Assembly (NCBI GenBank): GCA_025353195.1
Contig: JANXRC010000165.1
Coordinates: 1 to 56,099 of the forward strand
DNA: 56,099 nucleotides
From: Rhodocyclaceae bacterium
Lineage (GTDB): Bacteria; Pseudomonadota; Gammaproteobacteria; Burkholderiales; Rhodocyclaceae
Direction: 5' to 3'
How positions within the stretch are numbered: position 1 is the first letter of the stretch; the number at the start of each line of letters is the position of its first letter. Under the pieces are notes generated by a model. The model saw only the letters and a list, made by a program, of their open reading frames with translations, did no database searches and had not been told where the DNA came from. Below are positions 16,526 to 25,010 of the stretch, in pieces. Position numbers and translations under genes: made by a program.

Positions 16526-17121
16526 AGCACCAGCGCCTTGCCGCCCGGCACGGGCAGCGGCTGGTGGCTGGTCAGCACCGCCATCCCGCCCGCGGACAGA
16601 TGCTCGGCAATCAATTCCCCGAGCAGTTTCACGGCGGCGACATCCAGCGCATTGAAGGCTTCGTCGAGCACCCACAGCACCGCCGGGCGCGTCAACAGGC
16701 GGGCCAGCAGGACGCGCCGCTTCTGCCCGGCTGAAAGCACGCGGACCGGCAACTCCTCGCGGCCGCGCAAGCCGAGCCTGATCAAGGCGGCCATGGATGC
16801 ACGCTCATCGAGCGCAATGCCGTCCAGCGCGGAAGCGAGCCGCAGATTTTCCAGCGGCGTCAGGTCTTCCTTGACCGCGGCATGGTGCCCGAGATAGATC
16901 AGGTCGCGGCGGAATTCGGCCGACGGCGTCGGCTCGTCGCGCCAGCGTATCAGCCCGGCATCGGCCGGCGAGAGTCCTACCAGCAGGCGCATCAGGCTAG
17001 TCTTGCCGGACCCGTTTTCTCCCTGCACATGCAACCATTCGCCTGCGGCGAGCGAGAAGCTGACGTCGGAAAAAAGGCGGCGTTCACCACGCGAACAGGC
17101 AAGACCTGAAACATTGAGCAT
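16522..17121 (-). CDS. ccmA: Heme exporter ATP-binding subunit CcmA
   Basis: 199 residues from ATG 17121 (MLNVSGLACSRGERRLFSDV). Walker A is GENGSGKTSL, the signature VLSAGQKRRVLLARLL, and Walker B VLWVLDEAFNALD. It is the first gene of the ccmABCDEFGHI operon, which runs leftward to 10204. A longer frame to 17433 reaches into the neighbouring EamA gene and is discounted. Confidence 0.97.
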   Translation of the reverse strand: MLNVSGLACSRGERRLFSDVSFSLAAGEWLHVQGENGSGKTSLMRLLVGLSPADAGLIRWRDEPTPSAEFRRDLIYLGHHAAVKEDLTPLENLRLASALDGIALDERASMAALIRLGLRGREELPVRVLSAGQKRRVLLARLLTRPAVLWVLDEAFNALDVAAVKLLGELIAEHLSAGGMAVLTSHQPLPVPGGKALVL

Positions 17122-17165
17122 GGGCCAATTGTGCCCGAAACCGCTTCGCTGCGCCTTGCGTCGGG

Positions 17166-18056
17166 TCAAGCCGACGGTCGCGCCGGCAGCAATACGGTGC
17201 CGATTGCCGTTAGAACCAGCACCAGCGCTGCAAAGTCCTGCCAATGCGGAGTTTCGTTCAGAAAGACCATACCGCTGAAGACGCCAACCACGGGAACGAT
17301 CAGCGAGCCAAGCGAGGACACCGCGGCCGGGACCATCTGGACCAGCTTGTTCCATGCCCAGTAGCAGAACAACAGGCCAATGAAGACGTTGTACCAGAAG
17401 CCGAACATGGGCCAGAAACCGATGCGTCCCCATTCAACACTTTCCAACGCATGGCCGGACAAGGCGATGGGTATTCCACCGAGCAGAGCCTGCCAGGCCG
17501 TCAGTGAGGTGATGGGCATCGGTGGCGGGTCGCGCTTGTAGAGCACCAGACCGCCAGCCCAGAAGACGGCGGCGATCAGCATCAGGATCACACCAATCGG
17601 CGCGCTGCCCAGTTTCTCGAACTCGGCACCAATCAGCAGCGCCATGCCGCTCATGCCGAGTACCAGACCGATCAGCCGGCGCCGGGTCAGTCGTTCATCG
17701 AGAAGCCACACCGAGAGCAGCGCACTCCAGATCGGCATGGTGTAGCCGAGGATGGCGGCACGCCCTGACGGCAAGAGGCTTACGCCATAAATGGCAAACA
17801 TGTTCCAGCCGACGATGTTGCATGACGCCAGACCGAGCAGTTGTGGCCAGCGTCCCCGGGGTACTTTCAAGGACTGACCGGAAAACCAGGCGATGCAAAA
17901 AAGTCCGATGGACGCCAGCAGGATGCTGTCGCCACGAAATATCCAGCGCGGAATCTCGGTGATCACGACTTTCATGATCGGCCAGTTGAAGCCCCAGCCG
18001 AGAGACAGCAGGCCGAGCAGGAGGAGCCCGGCGCGCGGGATGGGGGCGGACGACAT
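17166..18056 (-). CDS. EamA/DMT-family transporter
   Basis: 296 residues from ATG 18056 (MSSAPIPRAG), with ten predicted membrane helices in two EamA repeats. LSLGWGFNWPIMKVVI opens the first repeat, VSLLPSGRAAILGYTMPIW its end, and VSSLGSLIVPVVGVFSG the end of the second. The family exports metabolites or amino acids; the substrate here is unknown. It lies 44 bases upstream of ccmA on the same strand and may be co-transcribed with the ccm operon. Confidence 0.88.
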   Translation of the reverse strand: MSSAPIPRAGLLLLGLLSLGWGFNWPIMKVVITEIPRWIFRGDSILLASIGLFCIAWFSGQSLKVPRGRWPQLLGLASCNIVGWNMFAIYGVSLLPSGRAAILGYTMPIWSALLSVWLLDERLTRRRLIGLVLGMSGMALLIGAEFEKLGSAPIGVILMLIAAVFWAGGLVLYKRDPPPMPITSLTAWQALLGGIPIALSGHALESVEWGRIGFWPMFGFWYNVFIGLLFCYWAWNKLVQMVPAAVSSLGSLIVPVVGVFSGMVFLNETPHWQDFAALVLVLTAIGTVLLPARPSA

Positions 18057-18100
18057 GGTGCGCGAGTGTCGCATGGTGTTGCGACCATTACAATCCGCCA

Positions 18101-19177
18101 ATGTCGCCCCTCACCCTGTTGCCATTGCTGGCAATTGCTGCCCTGCTGTCGCTGGCGACTGCGGGCGTATTGCTGATCGCGGGACAGGGTGCGCCGCAAC
18201 TCGCTGCCCACGTAGCCTTCGCCCTGGGAGTACTGCCGCTGATCCTGGCGGCAATGAGCTATTTCGTTCCGGTGCTGACGCGAGGCGCCGGAGCAGGAGT
18301 TGCGGCATGGTGGCCTCCTTTGCTGGCTTGGGCCGGCGGGATGCTGGCGGTCTTCTCGTTCGCCAGCGATTTTTCGCCGACGCGGCTGAGTCTTGCGGCA
18401 ACACTGGGCGGGCTTGCCGCACTCAGTCTTGGCGGCTGGACCCTGAATCGGGCGCGCCACATGTTCGGTCCGCGCCATCGAGGGCTGGACTGGTACCTGG
18501 CCGCGCTCGGCTTCCTGCTGCTGGCACTTTTCGCGGTGGTCCTGATGCCCCTGTTCCCCGCCCAGCGCAATGCCCTCCGCTTGTTCCACCTGCATGCCAA
18601 TCTGCTCGGCTTTGTCGGACTTACCGCGCTGGGTACCTTGCAAGTATTGCTTCCCACCTGCATGGGAAAGGGCGACCCCGGTGCCGCCTTGCGCCTGCGA
18701 CGCGACCTCAAATGGGCGGCAGCCGGCGCGCTGCTGATCGCAGTCGGCGTGTCTTTGCCGCTGCCGCCCTCCGTTTCAAGGATAGCGTCGGCGCTTGCGC
18801 TGTCGGGCGCCGCCCTCTACGGCTGGGTTGTCCTGCGCATGCTGCGCGGCTGGCAATCCCGGTTTGGCAAGGCTCTGCTGCAATTGCACGGAGCGGCACC
18901 GTCGCTGACAGCTGCCGCACTGGGATTGCTGGGTCTGCTGGCATTGGGTGTTGCGCATGGGTTCGGCTGGCTGCCGGCGCGTCCCGCGGTTGCCGGTTAT
19001 GTCATTGCGTTTCTGCTGCCGCTGGTAAGCGGGGCCGCCGCTCATCTATTGCCGGTCTGGCTGCGACCAGGTGTCCAAGGCCCATGGCATCAGGTGTTGC
19101 GTACACGACTGTGCCGCTGGGGCGGAGCACGCGGCCTGTTGCTGCTGCTGATCGGATTGGTGATCAGCCTATCTTGA
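18101..19177 (+). CDS. Polytopic membrane protein of unknown function, about ten helices
   Basis: 358 residues, almost entirely hydrophobic, divergent from the EamA gene with 44 bases between. His residues sit within or beside helices (AAHVAFALGVLPLILA; RLFHLHANLLGFVGL; GVAHGFGWL; SGAAAHLLPVW). This pattern recalls heme- or metal-binding membrane proteins such as NnrS or cytochrome oxidase subunit I relatives. I cannot match it to either family with confidence. The start MSPLTLLPLL at 18101 fits the first helix. Confidence 0.75.
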   Translation: MSPLTLLPLLAIAALLSLATAGVLLIAGQGAPQLAAHVAFALGVLPLILAAMSYFVPVLTRGAGAGVAAWWPPLLAWAGGMLAVFSFASDFSPTRLSLAATLGGLAALSLGGWTLNRARHMFGPRHRGLDWYLAALGFLLLALFAVVLMPLFPAQRNALRLFHLHANLLGFVGLTALGTLQVLLPTCMGKGDPGAALRLRRDLKWAAAGALLIAVGVSLPLPPSVSRIASALALSGAALYGWVVLRMLRGWQSRFGKALLQLHGAAPSLTAAALGLLGLLALGVAHGFGWLPARPAVAGYVIAFLLPLVSGAAAHLLPVWLRPGVQGPWHQVLRTRLCRWGGARGLLLLLIGLVISLS

Positions 19178-19328
19178 TCAAAGTGGTGGAATGCAGCCGA
19201 GATCAGGCATGGCGCAAGGCATGAACTTCACCACGAATGCACCGCCGACGAGGACTGCCGTCACCCAATGCAGGGTTTGAAAAAAAACGATAGCATAGCG
19301 TCTTGACCACCCACAGCAGGAGAACGTC

Positions 19329-19547
19329 ATGGCCCGCAAAAAGAAACTGGATTTCAGCGACATCGCCACAGATCGCAAAAAGGAAAACCTTAATCAGAAG
19401 GATTTCTGGGTGAGGTATGGCGTCACTCAGTCGGGCGGCTCCCGATATGAATCCGGCCGCAATATCCCCAAACCGCTGGCGATCCTCCTTTGGCTGCATC
19501 GCTCGGGAAAGATCAGCGACAAGGATCTCAACGACGCTCTGAAGTAA
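19329..19547 (+). CDS. Small helix-turn-helix (XRE-like) protein
   Basis: 72 residues, strongly basic at the N-terminus (MARKKKLDFSD). QKDFWVRYGVTQSGGSRYES resembles the recognition helix region of Cro/XRE proteins, followed by IPKPLAILLWLHRSGKISD. A GGAGAACGTC Shine-Dalgarno region precedes the ATG. No partner gene is adjacent. It may be a stand-alone regulator or a remnant of a larger element, and function is unassigned. The 150 bases before it carry no recognisable feature. Confidence 0.65.
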   Translation: MARKKKLDFSDIATDRKKENLNQKDFWVRYGVTQSGGSRYESGRNIPKPLAILLWLHRSGKISDKDLNDALK

Positions 19548-19681
19548 TCGGTTGCGGGCGAGGATTTGCGCTGAGAATCATCGCTTGCCAACCTCGCGGG
19601 AATCGAGTGCATCCGATGACGGTACGTGCCATTATCCGGCTAGTCCGGCCATGGCGTTATGCGTCATCAATACGCACGGAA

Positions 19682-19714
19682 AAGCCGAACCAACCGGTTA
19701 AGTTGGTTCGGCTT
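19682..19714 (-). terminator. Terminator after the tRNA-Lys genes
   Basis: A perfect 13-bp hairpin (arms 19682-19694 and 19702-19714, 7-base loop) lies 6 bases beyond the 3' end of tRNA-Lys(CTT). On the minus strand the stem ends in GGCTTTTCC, a short T-run. It would end the tRNA transcript. Confidence 0.7.
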
Positions 19715-19720
19715 GATTTT

Positions 19721-19796
19721 TGGTGGGCTGTGAGTGGCTCGAACACTCGACCTACGGATTAAGAGTCCGCTGCTCTACCAACTGAGCTAACAACCC
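19721..19796 (-). tRNA. tRNA-Lys (anticodon CTT)
   Basis: A 76-base cloverleaf on the minus strand with encoded CCA. The acceptor stem GGGTTGT pairs with ACAGCCC (one G-U). The D-arm is GCTCAGTTGGTAGAGC and the T-arm GAGTG-TTCGAGC-CACTC. The anticodon loop CTCTTAA places CTT at positions 34-36. It lies 23 bases from the second tRNA-Lys gene, so they are probably one transcript. Confidence 0.97.
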
Positions 19797-19819
19797 GAAA
19801 AACAGATTATATATTACGG

Positions 19820-19895
19820 TGGTGGGTCGGCCGAGATTCGAACTCGGGACCAACGGATTAAAAGTCCGCTGCTCTACCGACTGAGCTACCAACCC
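19820..19895 (-). tRNA. tRNA-Lys (anticodon TTT)
   Basis: A 76-base cloverleaf on the minus strand with encoded CCA. The acceptor stem GGGTTGG pairs with CCGACCC (one G-U pair). The T-arm is CCGAG-TTCGAAT-CTCGG. The anticodon loop CTTTTAA gives TTT, which reads AAA and AAG. It resembles the neighbouring CTT gene in the D-arm and anticodon stem, suggesting old tandem duplication. Confidence 0.98.
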
Positions 19896-19991
19896 AGCCT
19901 AGAAGGGCGCGAATCCTACAGACCTTCCCCGAGGCTGTCAAACCGGCATTGAGAATCCGACCACTCTCAAGTATCGTCTGAAAATCAGCGC

Positions 19992-20150
19992 AAAAAAAAC
20001 GCAACCCGAGCGGGGCTGCGCTTAATCCACACCAAAGGAGGAGGGTGGAGGAGACAAGGGTCAAACACGGACTGACTCAAACATCTTGCTGCGTCAATCG
20101 GCGTTCAGTTGCACAAATTGTTGCATAGCCTTTGTTGCGATGCAAGACTT
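19992..20150 (-). ncRNA. Candidate small RNA with CU-rich anti-Shine-Dalgarno segment (minus strand)
   Basis: In the 484-base gap between the tRNAs and osmC, the minus strand carries an intrinsic terminator. Its stem CGCAGCCC/GGGTTGCG spans 20020-20000 and is followed by eight T. The stem pairs fully only when read on the minus strand, through a G-U. Just upstream lies a C/U tract with CTCCTCC twice (about 20026-20057), complementary to ribosome binding sites. A weak promoter, TTGCAT-17-AACAAT, could start it near 20110. No minus-strand gene precedes the terminator for about 770 bases. The remaining part of the gap (20150-20370) is AT-rich and shows nothing else that I can name. Confidence 0.4.
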
Positions 20151-20379
20151 TTTTGTGCGTTGCGCAATTGCCGCGTTCCACAAGAGCCTGCTTGAGCTAA
20201 AGTTAATTGATTACATTGATTATTAACAGATTCATTCTGTATTACGCGTCAGCAGGTTTGTCTATATCGTCACTGGGCAACAGCCTGAAGCCGTATTTCC
20301 GCTCAGTTTGGTGCGATGCCATATTCGCCCGTCGGCGCCACCGCTAGAATGCTGACTATTGCTTGAGGGAGTGAATGGA

Positions 20380-20796
20380 ATGGAATGCACGGTACGCTGG
20401 CATGAGGGCATGAGCTTTGTCGCCGAGACCGGTAGCGGCCATTTGGTCTGCATGGACGGCGCGCCCGACGCGGGTGGTCGCAACCTGGCGCCACGGCCTA
20501 TGGAACTTCTGTTGGCCGGAACCGGCGGCTGCACGGCCTTCGATATTGTCCTCATCCTGAAACGCGGCCGCCATGAGGTCAGCGGATGCGAAGTGAGGCT
20601 TCAGGCGGAGCGCGCGGAACTGGATCCCAAGGTATTCACCAGGATCAACATGCACTTCGTGGTGACCGGGAAGAATCTGAAGCCCGCGGTTGTCGAGCGC
20701 GCAGTGAAAATGTCCGCGGAGAAATACTGCTCGGCGTCGATCATGCTGGGCAAGACCGCCGCGATCGAACACACTTTTGAGGTGGTGGAGAGCTAG
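20380..20796 (+). CDS. OsmC-family protein (YhfA-like)
   Basis: 138 residues from ATG 20380 (MECTVRWHEGMSFVAET), preceded by GAGGGAG at good spacing. PRPMELLLAGTGGCTAFDIV is the first redox-Cys block of the OsmC fold and SAEKYCSASIMLGKTAAIEH the second. The YhfA/OsmC branch includes thiol-dependent peroxidases and uncharacterised relatives. An upstream GTG at 20371 is an alternative start. It is convergent with coq7, with no gap. Confidence 0.9.
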   Translation: MECTVRWHEGMSFVAETGSGHLVCMDGAPDAGGRNLAPRPMELLLAGTGGCTAFDIVLILKRGRHEVSGCEVRLQAERAELDPKVFTRINMHFVVTGKNLKPAVVERAVKMSAEKYCSASIMLGKTAAIEHTFEVVES

Positions 20797-21417
20797 TCAG
20801 GCAACGTAGGACAGCCTCGTCATCACCTTCGATGACATCTTCATGGCCAGTTTGACCGGCGGCGGCAGCTCGCGGGCGCCGAAATGATTTGCCGTTTGCG
20901 CATGGCGAACCTCGTCGGCTTGCATTTGCTGCAGTACTTCCCATGACTTCCGGTCCTGTGCCGGCAGGCTGGCCATGTGGCTCTCGAGGTGCCCTTCGAC
21001 CTGCCGCTCCGTTTCGGCCAGGAAGCCCAGACTCCAGGCATCACCGAATTTTCCGGCAAGCAAGCCGATTGCCAGAGAACCGGCATACCAAAGTGGATTG
21101 AACAGGCTCTTGCGGCCACCTAGCTCGGCAATGCGTCGTTCAGTCCAGTTGAGATGCTCGGTTTCCTCCCATGCCGCCTGCTCCAGTTCGCGCTTGACGG
21201 CAGGATCTCGCGAACTCAGTGCCTGACCCTGATACAAGGCCTGGGCGCAGATTTCGCCGCAGTGATTAACCCGCATCAGCGCAGCGACGTGACGCCTCTC
21301 GCCCTCGCTCATCTCGGCTTCGGGCAGATCCTGGCCAGGCATTTGGCGGCGGGTCGGGGCGGCGGCAAAGACGGCCCTTAACGCCTTGTCCAATTCCGGA
21401 ATGATGGTGTCGATCAA
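20797..21417 (-). CDS. coq7: Ubiquinone biosynthesis hydroxylase Coq7
   Basis: 206 residues. The diiron four-helix core has MRVNHCGEICAQALYQGQ and WEETEHLNWTERR in the first half, then ETERQVEGHLESH and QMQADEVRHAQTA in the second. These contain the E-ExxH-E-ExxH ligands of the Coq7/CAT5 family, which hydroxylates C-6 of the demethoxyubiquinol ring using O2. The first codon in this frame is TTG (21417). Length matches family members of about 205-215 residues. Confidence 0.95.
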   Translation of the reverse strand: MIDTIIPELDKALRAVFAAAPTRRQMPGQDLPEAEMSEGERRHVAALMRVNHCGEICAQALYQGQALSSRDPAVKRELEQAAWEETEHLNWTERRIAELGGRKSLFNPLWYAGSLAIGLLAGKFGDAWSLGFLAETERQVEGHLESHMASLPAQDRKSWEVLQQMQADEVRHAQTANHFGARELPPPVKLAMKMSSKVMTRLSYVA

Positions 21418-21433
21418 CTGGCATTCCCTGATA

Positions 21434-21979
21434 TCAATTTGCGTTGGGGTGCTTGCCCAGGCGCAAGGCGTTGCGTCCTTCGTCAGCCGTGTTGATGGCG
21501 ATACCCGCCGGGCAAAACAGGTCGTGGCTCAGTGCCGCGTGGTACCGATTGACCATCTTGGTTTCGATCGGCCGCCACTCGATTCGGTTGGCGCGGGACT
21601 TCGCCCAGGTGCCGTCGCTGCGACCTGTTGCGTAATGCTTCCAGCTGAGCGCCTTGCAATTGATGCCCTCGAAACTGACGTTGGTCGCTCCTCCTGAAGT
21701 CTGGACCACCAGCACGTAACGCACCACACGGTCGGCGCCGACAGCCAGCGTACTGGCGTCAATGAAGTACTTGTTGATGGTGGCCGCACTGACGTAGAAC
21801 TCGCGCAGGTTTTCCTGCTTGGGGAATGCGGGTGGCTCAATCGCCAATTCCTGCCAGGGCTCTTCGTCGTCGCCCTGGTATTTGTTCGGCGCTGGAAGCC
21901 CCATCATGGGCGAGCCGAACTGCGCGGCCGCACTTCCCACCACGCCTGCCAAGAGCAGAAAAGCCCACCAGCGTTTCAT
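21434..21979 (-). CDS. CNP1-like secreted protein
   Basis: 181 residues with a signal peptide ([16 protein letters not shown] then QFGSP). The mature part contains [20 protein letters not shown] and [20 protein letters not shown], then [14 protein letters not shown] and the late block [11 protein letters not shown] with a second Cys. This is the CNP1-like family of beta- and gammaproteobacteria, with no known activity. Its ATG overlaps the rppH stop by 4 bases, so it is co-translated with the RNA pyrophosphohydrolase gene. Confidence 0.82.
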   Translation of the reverse strand: MKRWWAFLLLAGVVGSAAAQFGSPMMGLPAPNKYQGDDEEPWQELAIEPPAFPKQENLREFYVSAATINKYFIDASTLAVGADRVVRYVLVVQTSGGATNVSFEGINCKALSWKHYATGRSDGTWAKSRANRIEWRPIETKMVNRYHAALSHDLFCPAGIAINTADEGRNALRLGKHPNAN

Positions 21980-22503
21980 TTCGTATTACCCACGGTATCT
22001 GTCTCCCAGCGCGGTACGCGCTCGTCTGGATGCACGAACAGAAGGCGCGCCAACTCGAGCAGAGCGGTTTCATACACCCCGCGCTTGAACTCGATCACGC
22101 TGCCCAGCGGCACCCAGTAGCTGTTCCAGCGCCAGGCATCGAATTCCGGATGATCGCTGGCACGCAAACAAACGTCGCTGTCACGGCCGACCAGACGCAG
22201 CAGAAACCAGATCTGTTTCTGCCCCTTGTAGGTGCTGCGCCATTCGCGGCGAATCCAGTGTTTCGGCACTTCGTAGCGCAACCAGTCGCGCGTGCGGCCG
22301 ATAATCCGCACATGTTCAGGCTTGAGGCCGGTTTCCTCCTGCAGTTCGCGCAGCATGGCCTGTTCGGGCGTTTCGCCTTTCTTGATGCCCCCTTGCGGGA
22401 ACTGCCAGGAATGTTCGCGGATGCGCTTGCCCCAAAAGACCTCGTTTCGACTGTTGACCAGAACGATGCCGACGTTCGGGCGAAAGCCTTCACGATCGAG
22501 CAT
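21976..22503 (-). CDS. rppH: RNA pyrophosphohydrolase RppH
   Basis: 175 residues from ATG 22503 ([17 protein letters not shown]). The Nudix box [20 protein letters not shown] (GX5EX7REUXEEXGU) is complete. SWQFPQGG and [14 protein letters not shown] are typical RppH blocks. It removes pyrophosphate from 5'-triphosphate mRNA and so triggers RNase E decay. The longer upstream frame overlaps the divergent proS promoter region and is excluded. Confidence 0.95.
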   Translation of the reverse strand: MLDREGFRPNVGIVLVNSRNEVFWGKRIREHSWQFPQGGIKKGETPEQAMLRELQEETGLKPEHVRIIGRTRDWLRYEVPKHWIRREWRSTYKGQKQIWFLLRLVGRDSDVCLRASDHPEFDAWRWNSYWVPLGSVIEFKRGVYETALLELARLLFVHPDERVPRWETDTVGNTK

Positions 22504-22635
22504 GATGCATATATCCAATGATTGACTGGTGAACATTCTTTCACAATCGCGCCTCGCTGGAAAGCTGCATCTGCCGAGTCTGCAAATTCCTGGTCGAAGG
22601 TAAAATGCGCACTTTCCGCTTTTCGGCCTACCGCC

Positions 22636-24348
22636 ATGCTCGCCAGCCAGTTCTTCGTCGCCACCCTCAAGGAAGCCCCCTCCGACGCCGAAATCGTCAG
22701 CCACCAGTTGATGCTACGTGCCGGCCTGATCCGCCGCCTCGCCGGCGGCATCTATACCTGGATGCCGATGGGGTTGCGCGTGTTGCGCAAAGTGGAGGCC
22801 ATCGTGCGCGAGGAAATGAATCGAGCTGGAGCCATTGAACTGCTCATGCCGGCGGTGCAACCTTTTGAATTGTGGGAAGAATCAGGTCGCGGCCCGAAGT
22901 ACGGTCCGGAGCTTCTGCGTTTCAAGGACCGTCACCAGCGCGAGTTCGTGATCGGCCCTACCCACGAAGAGGTCATCACCGACGTCGTGCGCCGCGAAGT
23001 GAAGAGCTATCGCCAGCTTCCGCGCCATTTCTACCAGATCCAGACCAAGTTCCGCGACGAGATCCGGCCGCGCTTCGGCGTCATGCGTGGACGCGAGTTT
23101 CTCATGAAGGATGGCTATTCCTTCCACACCTCGTATGCCGATCTGGAACGCGAATACCGCAACATGTACGAAACCTATACCCGCATCTTTACCCGCCTAG
23201 GGCTGAAGTTCCGCGCCGTGGCGGCGGATACCGGCGCCATCGGCGGCACCGGCTCGCACGAATTCCACGTGCTGGCGGACTCTGGCGAAGACGCGATCGC
23301 CTTCTGCCCGGCGTCGGACTACGCGGCCAACGTGGAACTCGCCGAGGCCGTAGCCCCGCCGACAGTAGGCGCTGACGACACGGCGGCAATGATCAAAAAG
23401 GCCACGCCGGGCAAGACGAAATGCGAGGACGTGGCGGCTTTCCTCGGTCTGCCGCTGACGCAGACCGTCAAAGCCATCGCCGTGATGGCTGAACAGGAGG
23501 GCGGCAGCGAATTTGTCCTGCTGCTCCTGCGCGGCGATCACGATCTGAACGAGATCAAGGCGCAGAAAGTGGTCGGCGAATTCCGCTTCGCCCGCGACGA
23601 GGAAATCATCGCGGCGCTCGGCTGCAAGGCCGGGTACATAGGCGCGGTCGGCTTTGCCGGTAGAGTCGTGGCGGATCGTAGCGTGGCGGTAATGCGCGAC
23701 TGCGTTTGCGGCGCCAACGAAGAGAATTATCACCTCACCGGCGTTAATTTCGGCCGCGACCTGCCGCAGCCGGCAACGGTTGCCGATATCCGCAACGTCG
23801 TCGAAGGCGACCCATCGCCCGATGGCAAGGGCGCGCTGGAACTGTGCCGCGGCATCGAAGTCGGCCATATCTTCCAGCTGCGCACCAAGTATGCCGAAGC
23901 GCTGAAGTGCACCTTTCTCGATGAGCAGGGCAAGGACCAGGTGATGGAAATGGGCTGCTATGGCATCGGCGTTTCGCGCATCGTCGGCGCCGCCATCGAG
24001 CAGGGCTACGATGAGCGCGGAATTATTTTCCCCGCCAGCATCGCACCCTTTGTCGTCGCCGTCGTACCGATGAATTACGCCAAGTCAGAAGTCGTCCGCA
24101 CCGCAGCCAATGCACTCCATGGCGAACTGCTCGCTGCCGGCATCGACGCGATTCTGGATGACCGCGATGAGCGGCCGGGCTCGATGTTTGCCGACTGGGA
24201 ACTGATCGGCGTCCCGCATCGTGTGGTGGTCGGCGAGCGCGGCCTGAAGGAAGGCAAGCTCGAATACAAAAGGCGCGGCGACGCCGAGGCCACCATGGTT
24301 ACTGCAAACGCAATGGTAGCTTTCCTGAATCAGAAGTTGTGCGGCTGA
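22636..24348 (+). CDS. proS: Prolyl-tRNA synthetase (bacterial type, with editing domain)
   Basis: 570 residues from ATG 22636 ([15 protein letters not shown]). Class II motif 2 is [21 protein letters not shown] and motif 3 is [13 protein letters not shown]. An INS editing domain spans roughly residues 225-390 ([20 protein letters not shown]). The anticodon-binding domain closes the protein ([20 protein letters not shown]). It charges tRNA-Pro. A -10-like TAAAAT lies at 22601-22606. The downstream transglycosylase frame overlaps its end by 10 bases. Confidence 0.97.
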   Translation: MLASQFFVATLKEAPSDAEIVSHQLMLRAGLIRRLAGGIYTWMPMGLRVLRKVEAIVREEMNRAGAIELLMPAVQPFELWEESGRGPKYGPELLRFKDRHQREFVIGPTHEEVITDVVRREVKSYRQLPRHFYQIQTKFRDEIRPRFGVMRGREFLMKDGYSFHTSYADLEREYRNMYETYTRIFTRLGLKFRAVAADTGAIGGTGSHEFHVLADSGEDAIAFCPASDYAANVELAEAVAPPTVGADDTAAMIKKATPGKTKCEDVAAFLGLPLTQTVKAIAVMAEQEGGSEFVLLLLRGDHDLNEIKAQKVVGEFRFARDEEIIAALGCKAGYIGAVGFAGRVVADRSVAVMRDCVCGANEENYHLTGVNFGRDLPQPATVADIRNVVEGDPSPDGKGALELCRGIEVGHIFQLRTKYAEALKCTFLDEQGKDQVMEMGCYGIGVSRIVGAAIEQGYDERGIIFPASIAPFVVAVVPMNYAKSEVVRTAANALHGELLAAGIDAILDDRDERPGSMFADWELIGVPHRVVVGERGLKEGKLEYKRRGDAEATMVTANAMVAFLNQKLCG

Positions 24349-24953
24349 TTTCTGGTCTTGCGCTGAGTCTTGCCGCCGCCCTTTTGCCCGCGGCGGCCTA
24401 CGCCGGCGCGCAGCAGTACGAGCCGCTGGCGGCCAGCGTACAGGCAGCATTGCACGAATCGATTGCCGACCGCGCTGCACCTGAACCGCAATTCCCGTCG
24501 ATCCAGGAAAAGGTCGACTGGCTGACCGACATGTCGTCGCGCCTGAGTCGCCGCATGCCGGACCGGCAGGCACGACTGGAGTTTCTCAAGACCGTGTATT
24601 ACGAAGCCAAGCGCGCCGGCCTCGACCCGCAGATGGTGCTCGGTCTGATCCAGGTGGAGAGCGGCTTCAAGAAATACTCGGTATCTGCGACCGGCGCCCG
24701 CGGCTATATGCAGGTGATGCCCTTCTGGGTGCGCCTGATCGGCAGCCAGGACAGCAACCTGTTCCACATGCGCACCAACCTGCGTTTCGGCTGCACCATC
24801 CTGCGCCACTATCTGAACATCGAAAACGGCGATATCTACCGCGCGCTTGGCCGCTACAACGGCAGCCTGGGCAGGCCCGAGTATCCGAACATGGTGCGCG
24901 GGGCATGGGAGAAGCAGTGGGGCTGGGGGCCGCGAGTGATCGGGCCGCGGTAG
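24339..24953 (+). CDS. Lytic transglycosylase (SLT domain), periplasmic
   Basis: 204 residues from a GTG at 24339 inside the end of proS. A signal peptide ends LLPAAAYAG. The goose-lysozyme-like SLT fold carries [20 protein letters not shown] with the catalytic Glu, then [12 protein letters not shown] and [16 protein letters not shown]. It cleaves peptidoglycan between MurNAc and GlcNAc with anhydro formation. The overlap implies coupling to proS, an arrangement I recall from betaproteobacteria. Confidence 0.92.
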   Translation: MRLISGLALSLAAALLPAAAYAGAQQYEPLAASVQAALHESIADRAAPEPQFPSIQEKVDWLTDMSSRLSRRMPDRQARLEFLKTVYYEAKRAGLDPQMVLGLIQVESGFKKYSVSATGARGYMQVMPFWVRLIGSQDSNLFHMRTNLRFGCTILRHYLNIENGDIYRALGRYNGSLGRPEYPNMVRGAWEKQWGWGPRVIGPR

Positions 24954-25010
24954 CCGCTGCACCGAGGCACAACGACTGCAAGAGTCGGCGCTGGCGATAC
25001 GGCGAGTACG

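Noticed and set aside
18101-19224. Alternative long plus-strand frame across the membrane gene (17893-19224)
   Set aside because: It is Arg- and Ala-rich out-of-frame shadow sequence. The membrane-protein frame explains the region better.
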